From positions 1 to 8,592 of the forward strand of contig JAJYKC010000067.1 of NCBI GenBank assembly GCA_021788955.1: 8,592 nucleotides of DNA, written 5' to 3'. This DNA comes from Acidobacteriota bacterium (GTDB lineage Bacteria; Acidobacteriota; Terriglobia; Bryobacterales; Bryobacteraceae). The position numbers and the translations under genes were made by a program. Shown here piece by piece: positions 1 through 5,578 of this stretch. The first letter of the stretch is position 1. Each line of letters starts with the position of its first letter. The notes beneath the pieces were generated by a model. That model searched no databases. It saw nothing but the letters and a program-made list of their open reading frames with translations, and was not told the origin of the DNA.

Positions 1-59
1 CTTCTCCTTCGATCCGGTCATCGTTTCGGGAGCCCGGTGGTGCAATACCAGGGTTCCGG

Positions 60-2513
60 TCAGGGTTGTGTATGAATAACATAGGTGTTCCAGTTGGCAT
101 AAGGGCTTCGCGGATAGTTACCGATGTACTCCGCCGCCATCCAAAGTGAGCCATCGCTGGCGGCGACTGCCGAATTGTAGTCTCCCCAGCGGGCCACGCC
201 AAAGCCGCCGCCGGTCGGATATCCGCTGAACCCGTCTTCCGGAAGCGCGCCGGCAGCGGCCACTTGAAGCGTCGATGGCGTGGAAAGTGCTGTGAAAGGA
301 ATGATCGCAGCGCTGGGATAGTAATTGACTCCCACCAGCGTCACAACAATCGCTCCGGCGCCCTGCGCATTCACGGCGAGCGCCGGCCGTAAAAGGTTGT
401 TCCCATTGACGAACAGGTACCCTTGATTCATTACCTGCGCGTCCAGCACACTGCTGCGGTAGGTGGGAGAAAGCACCACGTACGCGCCCCCGACCACTCG
501 AGTCCCGTTCGCATCGTTCACCCCGGTTGCGAACGTCATGTGCAGCAGCCCGGCGGCGTACCAAAGAGATTGCACGCGGGTGTCTCCACCATCCAGGTAT
601 TCAAGCCGCGCCGGAGGGCTCAGGCTGGAGCCGTATGGCGTCGGACCGGTGCGTTGCGCGGCAACCGGCGGCGCGGTGTAGCTTATCGTAGGGATCAAGA
701 CTTGCGTCAAAGTCAGGTTGGGATTCTGGGTAACCAGCGAACTGGTATCGGACATGGCCCAGAGAGCAATCCGATTGCCGAAGGAAACCGAGGAGACAGC
801 GCTCGCCAGGAACTCTATTCCTCCCGTCCCTACTGCATTCGCTGCGCCCGATGGAGTCGTCGCCGGCAGCAGCGAGAATTCGTAACCCGTAACGTAAGGC
901 AGTAGGAATTGAAAGGCAGTCGGCACGGCGCTGCCCGCGGCGAGCGATGCCTTCGAGAGTGTCAGAACCGCCGTGTCTACGAAAACGATATTCGGAGTGT
1001 ACTCGTTCCATGTGATGTGCAAACCATACTGATCCGCGCCGAACTGCGGGTAATCGGGAAGACACGGGCACCCGGGGTGGCCGCTATTGGTCGTGTTCAT
1101 GACATAAATGTTGTAGTTCGCCGTCGGATCGCCAGTCTGGCTCACCGCAAGGTACAGATGAGAAGAAGGCAGTGAGTTTCCGTATAAATCATTGTCCTGA
1201 GACCACTGCATCACCAGCCAGCGGTTCATGGCCAGATCGAAGTACACGTGCATGTCGGTTAGATAGGGGCCGTACGTGCCGGTGGTGCGGTTGATCGCGG
1301 GAGCCAAGCCAAATAATTGATTGGAAGCGACCACAGCCAGGAGCATGGGTGTACCGGATGTAGTATAGACCTGAATCGCATCATTTACGCCTTCGAGTAC
1401 GTATCCATTGCCGGCGGCAATGCTGGGTGACGGTGGCTCAATGTTAAATTGGTCACCGTTGTAGGCGAGCCGCTGGTCCATTTGGGACAGAGCGTTGAAA
1501 CCCGGGGTGCCGGGAGACTGCAGGACCGTTAGTGCGGTACTGCCCGGCATGGCCGTCATAGCCCCCAATGCCGCCTCCGCTTCCGGCGATGACGGCGTCG
1601 TGAGGGAAGGGTGGGGCCGGGGGGACGACATCCTCAGTTTTTCGGCCACCCGCTTGAATCGCAATAGGTGGTCACGACTCTCCAGCAAGTCACGGCTTAA
1701 GAGCCTTTCCCCCGCGGCGAAACTGGTCGCCTGCTGGCTTACATTAGTCATTCCGGTTAACATCATCGCCCCGGTAACATTGATTCCGGTGTAATACACC
1801 TGCTGCGCCGAGCCTGGCACCGACAAGCACGCCGCTACGGCGGCGGCAACTGCAATCTTCCTCGGGCGTAGCCGGAGCCGTGAATGCCGGACCAGGCGGC
1901 CGGCCCCTAGAACCACGCCCGCAAGCAGCAGGAGTCGAAAACTACCCGGTTCGGGGGTCGGAGCGCTGAAGTCCGTAATCGTGAGGACCCCGTGGCGCCC
2001 GCCCTGATCGTCCCCTCCTGCGTAAAAGCCGATGACTTCACCGGAAAACACCGATATCGATGCCGTTCCCGCCTGACCACTCGTATCCGCCAGTTGCGTA
2101 CGGGAACCTCCGACTATGAACCCGGCATACTGGAAGTGTGGATCGTCCACCGTACTGAATGAATAGTCAAACTGAAAAAGACCATTTCCGAGCGCAGGGA
2201 TCGTAAGCCCCGTCCACCCGGGCACGAAGCTCCCATCGTTTATACCGGTCAAGACAATCGTGCCCGGGCTTGGGGATATGGCAGTGCCCGCCCCCGATGC
2301 GCCGGGCAACCCGCCATAATTGTATGCGTCGGTGAGGGTCCAGTTGCCATACGTGGCCGGCGCCGTCAGCAGAGTGCTGCTGAAGGCGTAGAAACTCGCA
2401 TGAGCTGTCTGAGGCGCGCCGCCCAACAGCAGCGTGCAACAGAAGGTAACGCATGCGCCCATCCGGCGCCGGCCAGGTTTGCCTCCCGGCAACATTAATA
2501 ACCGGACGCTCAT
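60..2513 (-). CDS. 817-aa exported protein: PEP-CTERM module joined in frame to a second secreted module
   Basis: The N-terminus is a signal peptide with an Arg-rich n-region and hydrophobic core, cleavable near residue 39 (AHA). Residues 40-184 form a small beta-rich domain containing QLADTSGQAG, typical of PEP-CTERM proteins. PEPGS lies at 187-191, a short hydrophobic segment at 193-205 and a basic tail at 206-219, which is a full PEP-CTERM sorting signal; known proteins of this class end here. This one continues with a second hydrophobic stretch (220-231) and a cleavage-like site (GSA/QQ, 236/237), then about 580 residues I cannot assign, perhaps a beta-propeller, with a CPC motif near 482-484 and RWGDYNSA near the C-terminus. 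The start is well supported: GGGAG lies about 7 nt upstream and the ATG overlaps the upstream stop as ATGA, suggesting translational coupling. Function is unknown; a surface or secreted role is inferred. No terminator is visible in the 59 bases after the stop. Confidence 0.85.
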   Translation of the reverse strand: MSVRLLMLPGGKPGRRRMGACVTFCCTLLLGGAPQTAHASFYAFSSTLLTAPATYGNWTLTDAYNYGGLPGASGAGTAISPSPGTIVLTGINDGSFVPGWTGLTIPALGNGLFQFDYSFSTVDDPHFQYAGFIVGGSRTQLADTSGQAGTASISVFSGEVIGFYAGGDDQGGRHGVLTITDFSAPTPEPGSFRLLLLAGVVLGAGRLVRHSRLRLRPRKIAVAAAVAACLSVPGSAQQVYYTGINVTGAMMLTGMTNVSQQATSFAAGERLLSRDLLESRDHLLRFKRVAEKLRMSSPRPHPSLTTPSSPEAEAALGAMTAMPGSTALTVLQSPGTPGFNALSQMDQRLAYNGDQFNIEPPSPSIAAGNGYVLEGVNDAIQVYTTSGTPMLLAVVASNQLFGLAPAINRTTGTYGPYLTDMHVYFDLAMNRWLVMQWSQDNDLYGNSLPSSHLYLAVSQTGDPTANYNIYVMNTTNSGHPGCPCLPDYPQFGADQYGLHITWNEYTPNIVFVDTAVLTLSKASLAAGSAVPTAFQFLLPYVTGYEFSLLPATTPSGAANAVGTGGIEFLASAVSSVSFGNRIALWAMSDTSSLVTQNPNLTLTQVLIPTISYTAPPVAAQRTGPTPYGSSLSPPARLEYLDGGDTRVQSLWYAAGLLHMTFATGVNDANGTRVVGGAYVVLSPTYRSSVLDAQVMNQGYLFVNGNNLLRPALAVNAQGAGAIVVTLVGVNYYPSAAIIPFTALSTPSTLQVAAAGALPEDGFSGYPTGGGFGVARWGDYNSAVAASDGSLWMAAEYIGNYPRSPYANWNTYVIHTQP
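1806..1856 (-). other. Second, internal signal-peptide-like segment (residues 220-236)
   Basis: Directly after the basic tail of the PEP-CTERM signal comes an Ala/Val-rich hydrophobic core and a short c-region ending GSA before QQ. The basic tail would serve as n-region. There is no ATG between the two modules. A GTG at residue 200 is the nearest alternative start, and I see no Shine-Dalgarno sequence in front of it. Confidence 0.6.
1857..1955 (-). other. Internal PEP-CTERM sorting signal (residues 187-219 of the 817-aa ORF)
   Basis: The coding sequence reads PEPGS, a hydrophobic run rich in Leu, Ala, Val and Gly, then a cluster with seven Arg and one Lys. In known systems this tripartite signal is recognised by an exosortase in the inner membrane and is C-terminal. 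Here about 600 residues follow it. No exosortase gene is in the window. Confidence 0.8.
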
Positions 2514-2836
2514 TTGTTCTCCCGCCCGGCTTCGCGGCGTGCTGCCGCTGCCTCACCTTCCACATGGATGGCCGGGCCCAGAACTGCCCGAATCCGCCCA
2601 CGCGTATCCGCCAGGATCGTGTCTAAATCCCGAAGTGCTTCGCTCACCGTCATCAGGTCCCCCGCGATGTTGCCCTCGGGAGCCTGTAGCGTATGAACCT
2701 TCTGCAAAGCCGCCGCCCTGGCAAAATCGGCGATGCTCCGGGCGCCGCACTTCAGGCATGCCCTCTTCAACCCCTCGTGCTCCTCAGCCGAAACCCGAAA
2801 GGTCACCAGAACCGACCTCCGCTTCAGCACAACCAT
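2510..2836 (-). CDS. Small ribbon-helix-helix-like DNA-binding protein (108 aa)
   Basis: The N-terminal half (about residues 8-45) has the ribbon-helix-helix pattern: a short strand with VTFRVS, then an acidic helix beginning AEEHEGLKRA, a turn around CGARS and a second helix IADFARAAAL. This resembles MobC-like and CopG-like proteins. The C-terminal half (about 60-90) is predicted helical (EALRDLDTILADTRGRI) and may oligomerise; the tail is charged. The ATG is the first possible start because a stop codon lies immediately upstream in the same frame; the ribosome-binding site is weak. The stop overlaps the next start by four bases (ATGA), so expression is probably coupled to the 817-aa exported protein. 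Likely role by inference: transcriptional regulator of its own operon, possibly through the palindrome at 3058-3073. No relaxase, origin of transfer or toxin is present, which argues against a mobilisation or antitoxin role. Confidence 0.75.
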   Translation of the reverse strand: MVVLKRRSVLVTFRVSAEEHEGLKRACLKCGARSIADFARAAALQKVHTLQAPEGNIAGDLMTVSEALRDLDTILADTRGRIRAVLGPAIHVEGEAAAARREAGRENK

Positions 2837-3022
2837 TCAGGTGCTCGCTTTTCTTGGCCCCTCTAGAACTGCCGGGGGCCTTCGCGCTTCGGGCTGATCC
2901 GCTATGACTCCTGCGGAACCGGGCGCCAACAACTCCCGAGTACTGGTAGTAGTGGGCTGGAAAATGTCCCGGCTGGCCAGCCAGCAAGCTTCAACCTTCC
3001 GTTTGGTTGCTGAATCTACCAT
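2837..3022 (-). CDS. Possible 61-aa leader ORF, in frame with and abutting the RHH gene
   Basis: This open frame sits inside the predicted leader of the minus-strand operon. It begins with MVDSATKRKVEA and is Pro/Arg-rich towards its end, with no domain I recognise. Its TGA stop is directly followed by the ATG of the ribbon-helix-helix gene in the same frame (TGAATG), so it is either a coupled leader peptide, an upstream extension cut off by a stop, or chance. A purine-rich TAGGG three bases before the ATG is a poor ribosome-binding site. Other frames here are also open, as expected in GC-rich DNA, so coding evidence is weak. Confidence 0.2.
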   Translation of the reverse strand: MVDSATKRKVEACWLASRDIFQPTTTSTRELLAPGSAGVIADQPEARRPPAVLEGPRKAST

Positions 3023-3057
3023 CGGCCCTACCGGAGAATTCCGAAGTTGACGGCAAT

Positions 3058-3073
3058 TGCCTCAAATGAGGCA
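3058..3073. promoter_or_regulatory. Palindromic operator-like site
   Basis: TGCCTCA-AA-TGAGGCA has perfect 7-bp arms around two central bases. It lies about 45-60 nt downstream of the transcription start predicted from the minus-strand promoter, within the leader. Its size and symmetry fit binding by a dimeric regulator, and the ribbon-helix-helix product of this operon is the obvious candidate. It could also be a small RNA hairpin, although a two-base loop makes that unlikely. Confidence 0.4.
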
Positions 3074-3123
3074 CCCGACGGCTCCAGCACCAGCCCATCT
3101 TTTTTATTCGTGGGCAGTTTCAG

Positions 3124-3153
3124 ATTTTAGGGTCTGAAAAGAAGTTTTGTCAA
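3124..3153 (-). promoter_or_regulatory. Predicted sigma-70-type promoter for the minus-strand operon
   Basis: On the minus strand the -35 box is a perfect TTGACA (3153-3148) and the -10 box is TAAAAT (3129-3124, five of six matches), separated by 18 bases. The surroundings are clearly AT-rich compared with the rest of the window. Transcription would start near 3117 and give a leader of about 280 nt before the ribbon-helix-helix gene. Confidence 0.6.
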
Positions 3154-3412
3154 GTTATTTTTTGCGTTACAGAGCTAATTGTTGAACGTGCAAAATACTA
3201 CACATTCTATTAGATTGTTGAAATACACAACGTTAATTAATAGCTATCCTCGCGTTAGCCGTGTTTGACCCCGCGATCTATTGAACGCATCCCTTTCTAT
3301 GTCCGCGAGAAGCGTTTTAGAAACCATCTTACTGCCCATTTGGATTAGACCTTTCCGACTATTTCATTTGGGCGATTGCGAACTTGTCAGCGTAGTGATA
3401 CTTTTTCTTACC

Positions 3413-3417
3413 GGAGG
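3413..3417 (+). promoter_or_regulatory. Ribosome-binding site that fixes the start at 3425
   Basis: GGAGG stands 7 bases before the ATG at 3425 and directly precedes a clean signal peptide. The same frame is open upstream to a TTG at 3281, but that extension would bury the signal peptide about 48 residues in, so the longer form is unlikely. Confidence 0.85.
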
Positions 3418-3424
3418 AACCCAC

Positions 3425-4090
3425 ATGCACCTGCGAAACGTAATTCTGGCGGCCCTCTTGATTTCGATGGTCGCCTTTGCTCAAACCATTCCGCCCGTTA
3501 CGGCGGCGGCAACTGATGTGCCTTTTCAGGTGAGGTATGCGGCTAACCTGGGTCAGGGTGAGTCGTATATCGACATCGTCAACGATGGCCTGAACGGCGC
3601 TCCGTTGCTCGGACCCGGCATGGGACCAACAGTCGGAAACATCTGCGTGAATGTCTATGCGTTCGACCAGAATGAGGAGATGATTTCCTGCTGCTCATGC
3701 CTGGTTACCCCGAACCAGGTGAGAAACCTGGGCGTCAACCGGGACATCACGTCCAACACCGCGACCCAGGTGATTCCCACCTCAGTGACGGTTAAATTGC
3801 TGGGCACCCAGGCGGGCGCGGCCGGCACGCCTGCGGATTGCAGCCAGGCTGCGGCCCTCGTGAACACGGCCAACCTCGTGGGCGGCTATGTTGCTTTCGG
3901 GACCACCCTGCATGCGCCGCCGACGGGCACCGGTTATGTCACGACGGAGACGCCATTCCTTCCCGCGACTCTGAGTAGCGGTGAGCTCGCCAGCCTTGCC
4001 AATCGGTGCGCCAACATCATCGGCAATCTGAGCAAGTTCGGACAGTGCGCGTCCTGCCAAAAGGGAGCGCTCGGTGCCACAAAGATGTAA
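3425..4090 (+). CDS. Cysteine-rich secreted protein with CCSC motif (221 aa)
   Basis: A signal peptide occupies residues 1-19 (hydrophobic VILAALLISM, cleavage at AFA/QT). The mature part has eight cysteines: C74, a CCSC cluster at 89-92 within the conserved-looking block ISCCSCLVTPNQV, C139, C195, and a C-terminal CASC at 208-211. The core is predicted beta-rich with many Val, Thr and Asn, followed by an Ala-rich part. I recall similar uncharacterised proteins with a CCSC-x-VTPN pattern from Acidobacteriota, but know no function. The cysteine spacing suggests structural disulfides or metal binding outside the cytoplasm. The gene is followed by a strong terminator and then by a DsbA-type oxidoreductase, a plausible partner for folding it. 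The start is set by GGAGG 7 bases upstream. Confidence 0.8.
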   Translation: MHLRNVILAALLISMVAFAQTIPPVTAAATDVPFQVRYAANLGQGESYIDIVNDGLNGAPLLGPGMGPTVGNICVNVYAFDQNEEMISCCSCLVTPNQVRNLGVNRDITSNTATQVIPTSVTVKLLGTQAGAAGTPADCSQAAALVNTANLVGGYVAFGTTLHAPPTGTGYVTTETPFLPATLSSGELASLANRCANIIGNLSKFGQCASCQKGALGATKM

Positions 4091-4115
4091 CTCTGGTCGG
4101 GGTTAATTCCTAGAC

Positions 4116-4150
4116 GGGGTAACCGGCTTATGCCGGTTACCCCCCTTTTT
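4116..4150 (+). terminator. Strong Rho-independent terminator
   Basis: A perfect 12-bp stem (GGGGTAACCGGC at 4116-4127, its complement at 4132-4143) encloses the loop TTAT and is followed by CCTTTTT. It ends transcription after the cysteine-rich gene, 25 bases past its stop. The downstream oxidoreductase gene starts only 33 bases later, so it depends on read-through or on a promoter I could not find. Confidence 0.92.
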
Positions 4151-4182
4151 CTGCTCGATTTGACAAATGCTGAGAGGAGATC

Positions 4183-5259
4183 ATGGAGAAAACAAGAAAA
4201 ACCAGGCTGTTCATCTGCGGAGTGCTGTTGTGCCTCCCCGCGGTCGCATCCGACGCAGGCGACCGGCCAGCCAACGACGTTGTTCTCGTCGAAGTCGACG
4301 GCACCAACTTGACAATGGCGGACTTGGTGGAGAAGAACGCCCCTGCCTTGTTCCAAGCCCAAACTACTTACTACGAATCCGAACGGAAGGCAATTGAAGG
4401 ACTCGTTGAGAAATATTTACTGGAACGGCAAGCCCAGAGCGAAGGAGTTACCGTTCCACAGTTACTCGATCGGCACGTTAACGCCACCATCGCCAAAGAT
4501 CCCTCGGAAGAGGCCTTGCGCGTGTACTACGAAGGTCTGGATACCACCGCTTCATACGACTCAGTCCGCGAAAAAATTCTAGACGCGCTACGCGAACGAA
4601 GACTGGCGAAAGCCAAGGCCGCCTATCTCCAGTCGCTGCGCAGCCGATCTTCCATTGTCCTTCGCCTACCCCCGCCAAGAGCACCCATTTCCATGACAGA
4701 CGTCCCGCGCCGTGGACCGGCCGATGCCCCCATCACCTTGCTGGAATTCGCGGATTTTGAGTGTACTTACTGTAGGCAAGCTCAGCCTGTCATCTCGAAA
4801 CTCGAGACGGAATTCAAGGGTAAAATCGCATTCGCCTACAAGGATTTTCCGCTGACCATGCACCCCGACTCCCAAAAAGCGGCGGAAGCCGCGCAGTGCG
4901 CCGGCGCGCAAGGTAAGTATTGGGAGTATCACGATCAGCTTTTTGCGAAGCAGGAGTTAGCCCCGGCAGCGCTCAAAACGTATGCAGGCGATCTGAAGCT
5001 GGATACGAAGGCGTTCGACACTTGCCTGGATACGGGCCAGATGAGCAGCCGGGTGAAGAACGAGTACGACGAAGCCGTGGCGTTGGGCTTTCAAGGCACG
5101 CCCACCTTTCTTGTCAATGGCCGCTACGTGAGCGGAAACGCCACCTATGAAAGGCTCCGTGCCGTCATCAGCGAGGAGCTAAGCGCAGCGATGAATCGAG
5201 CGGCGGCATCCGGCACCGGCGCAACCGGCCAGCCTTGGGACCACGCACGCGTTCATTAG
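4183..5259 (+). CDS. DsbA-family thiol:disulfide oxidoreductase with N-terminal SurA/PpiC-like region (358 aa)
   Basis: A signal peptide spans about residues 1-22 (LFICGVLLCLP core, AVA/S cleavage). Residues 33-160 are mostly helical and begin VLVEVDGTNLTMADL, like the N-terminal chaperone part of SurA/PpiC-type proteins; no isomerase domain follows. Residues 172-335 form a thioredoxin-fold DsbA domain (Thioredoxin_4 type): APITLLEFADFEC leads to the redox motif CTYC (194-197), and the cis-proline loop is GTPTF (P307). A second cysteine pair, C239 and C281, is probably structural. The enzyme should form or shuffle disulfides in exported proteins using C194 and C197. AGGAG lies just before the ATG, with GAGAGG at 5-base spacing. 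The cysteine-rich protein upstream is a likely substrate by position. Its redox partner (DsbB or VKOR type) is not in the window. The C-terminal tail (340-358) is Gly/Ala-rich and looks disordered. Confidence 0.93.
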   Translation: MEKTRKTRLFICGVLLCLPAVASDAGDRPANDVVLVEVDGTNLTMADLVEKNAPALFQAQTTYYESERKAIEGLVEKYLLERQAQSEGVTVPQLLDRHVNATIAKDPSEEALRVYYEGLDTTASYDSVREKILDALRERRLAKAKAAYLQSLRSRSSIVLRLPPPRAPISMTDVPRRGPADAPITLLEFADFECTYCRQAQPVISKLETEFKGKIAFAYKDFPLTMHPDSQKAAEAAQCAGAQGKYWEYHDQLFAKQELAPAALKTYAGDLKLDTKAFDTCLDTGQMSSRVKNEYDEAVALGFQGTPTFLVNGRYVSGNATYERLRAVISEELSAAMNRAAASGTGATGQPWDHARVH

Positions 5260-5260
5260 C

Positions 5261-5266
5261 AAGGAG
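5261..5266 (+). promoter_or_regulatory. Strong ribosome-binding site after the oxidoreductase gene
   Basis: AAGGAG lies 8 bases before a GTG (5275) and 14 before an ATG (5281), right after the upstream stop at 5257-5259. This is the best argument that something downstream is, or once was, translated. Confidence 0.6.
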
Positions 5267-5274
5267 AACCCCCA

Positions 5275-5475
5275 GTGAATATGCTGAAGGCGAATCTGGC
5301 GGGCCCATTCAGCGGAGATCTTATCTTCACAGGCGCTGGGGAACTGCAATCATGTTTTCATCGGCAATTTGACCAGCCGGGAGCTTTCGGAAAACTGAAT
5401 TCCGGATTCACCGCCGATCGGAGGACGGCGTCATCGCGACGTCGGCGCCGGGGGATCTTAGGCTCCTTGGCCTAG
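5275..5475 (+). CDS. Doubtful 66-aa ORF, possibly the remnant of a gene
   Basis: The frame starts at GTG (or ATG at 5281) behind a very good ribosome-binding site, 15 bases after the oxidoreductase stop, so it would be the next gene of that operon. The product has no recognisable domain or signal peptide. Its C-terminal third is Arg/Ser-rich (RTASSRRRRRG), which often results from reading GC-rich DNA in a wrong frame. In the +2 frame the same stretch gives a hydrophobic tail (APGDLRLLGLVLVAGGV) ending at 5498, which hints at a frameshifted membrane or sorting tail. It could be a real small protein, a decayed gene or chance. Confidence 0.3.
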   Translation: MNMLKANLAGPFSGDLIFTGAGELQSCFHRQFDQPGAFGKLNSGFTADRRTASSRRRRRGILGSLA

Positions 5476-5484
5476 TGCTGGTCG

Positions 5485-5518
5485 CGGGCGGCGTTTAGCG
5501 GGCCGACAACGCCGCCCG
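5485..5518 (+). repeat. GC-rich inverted repeat (hairpin) in the leader of the giant gene
   Basis: Perfect 11-bp arms (CGGGCGGCGTT at 5485-5495 and its complement at 5508-5518) enclose a 12-base loop. No T-run follows on either strand, so it is not a standard intrinsic terminator. It ends 60 bases before the ATG of the repeat protein and could stabilise or process the transcript between the two genes. Confidence 0.6.
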
Positions 5519-5578
5519 GTAAAAACGGCCCATGCAAATTCAGCAAGATCGTCGGCTTAGATCTCAAGCGAGGTCGTT

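Larger units (their letters stand above)
3023..3424. other. Divergent intergenic region, AT-rich core about 3100-3260
   Basis: This gap separates the minus- and plus-strand groups. It holds the minus-strand promoter, the palindrome at 3058-3073, and a 9-nt direct repeat ATTGTTGAA at 3178-3186 and 3214-3222, 36 bases apart. For the plus direction I found only poor matches, such as TTGACC at 3265-3270 and TTGTCA at 3384-3389, none with a good -10 box at the right spacing, so I do not call a plus-strand promoter. The plus transcript must nevertheless start in this stretch. Confidence 0.55.
5260..5578 (+). other. Gap between oxidoreductase and giant repeat protein
   Basis: Apart from the doubtful 66-aa ORF and the hairpin at 5485-5518, I see nothing firm here. 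There is no convincing promoter and no T-tract terminator, so the giant gene may be co-transcribed with the oxidoreductase. An in-frame TAG at 5558 limits the upstream extent of the giant ORF. Confidence 0.4.

Noticed and set aside
423..905. Plus-strand open frame opposite the 817-aa gene
   Set aside because: It is Arg/His-rich without signal peptide or domain, and it lies opposite a frame with a coherent exported protein.
1836..1852. A 17-base identity with 3499-3515 (TACGGCGGCGGCAACTG)
   Set aside because: It is low-complexity GCG-repeat coding for Ala-rich stretches, read on opposite strands in the two genes; chance is the better explanation than a repeat element.
2510..2836. Antitoxin of a toxin-antitoxin pair, or plasmid mobilisation protein
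   Set aside because: The fold is compatible, but the partner gene is a large exported protein, not a small toxin or relaxase, and no mobile-element gene is nearby.
2971..2982. Perfect 12-bp palindrome GGCTGGCCAGCC
   Set aside because: It is short and GC-only, with no T-tract and no regulatory position; such palindromes are expected in GC-rich DNA.
3281..3424. Upstream extension of the Cys-rich gene to a TTG start
   Set aside because: It would place the signal peptide in the interior; the ATG at 3425 has GGAGG at 7 bases.
4160..4165. TTGACA before the oxidoreductase gene
   Set aside because: The position 17 bases downstream falls on the start codon and contains no -10-like sequence.
5275..5578. 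Possible riboswitch (for example cyclic-di-GMP type) before the giant gene
   Set aside because: I could not find the conserved core of any riboswitch class; only a simple hairpin is present.
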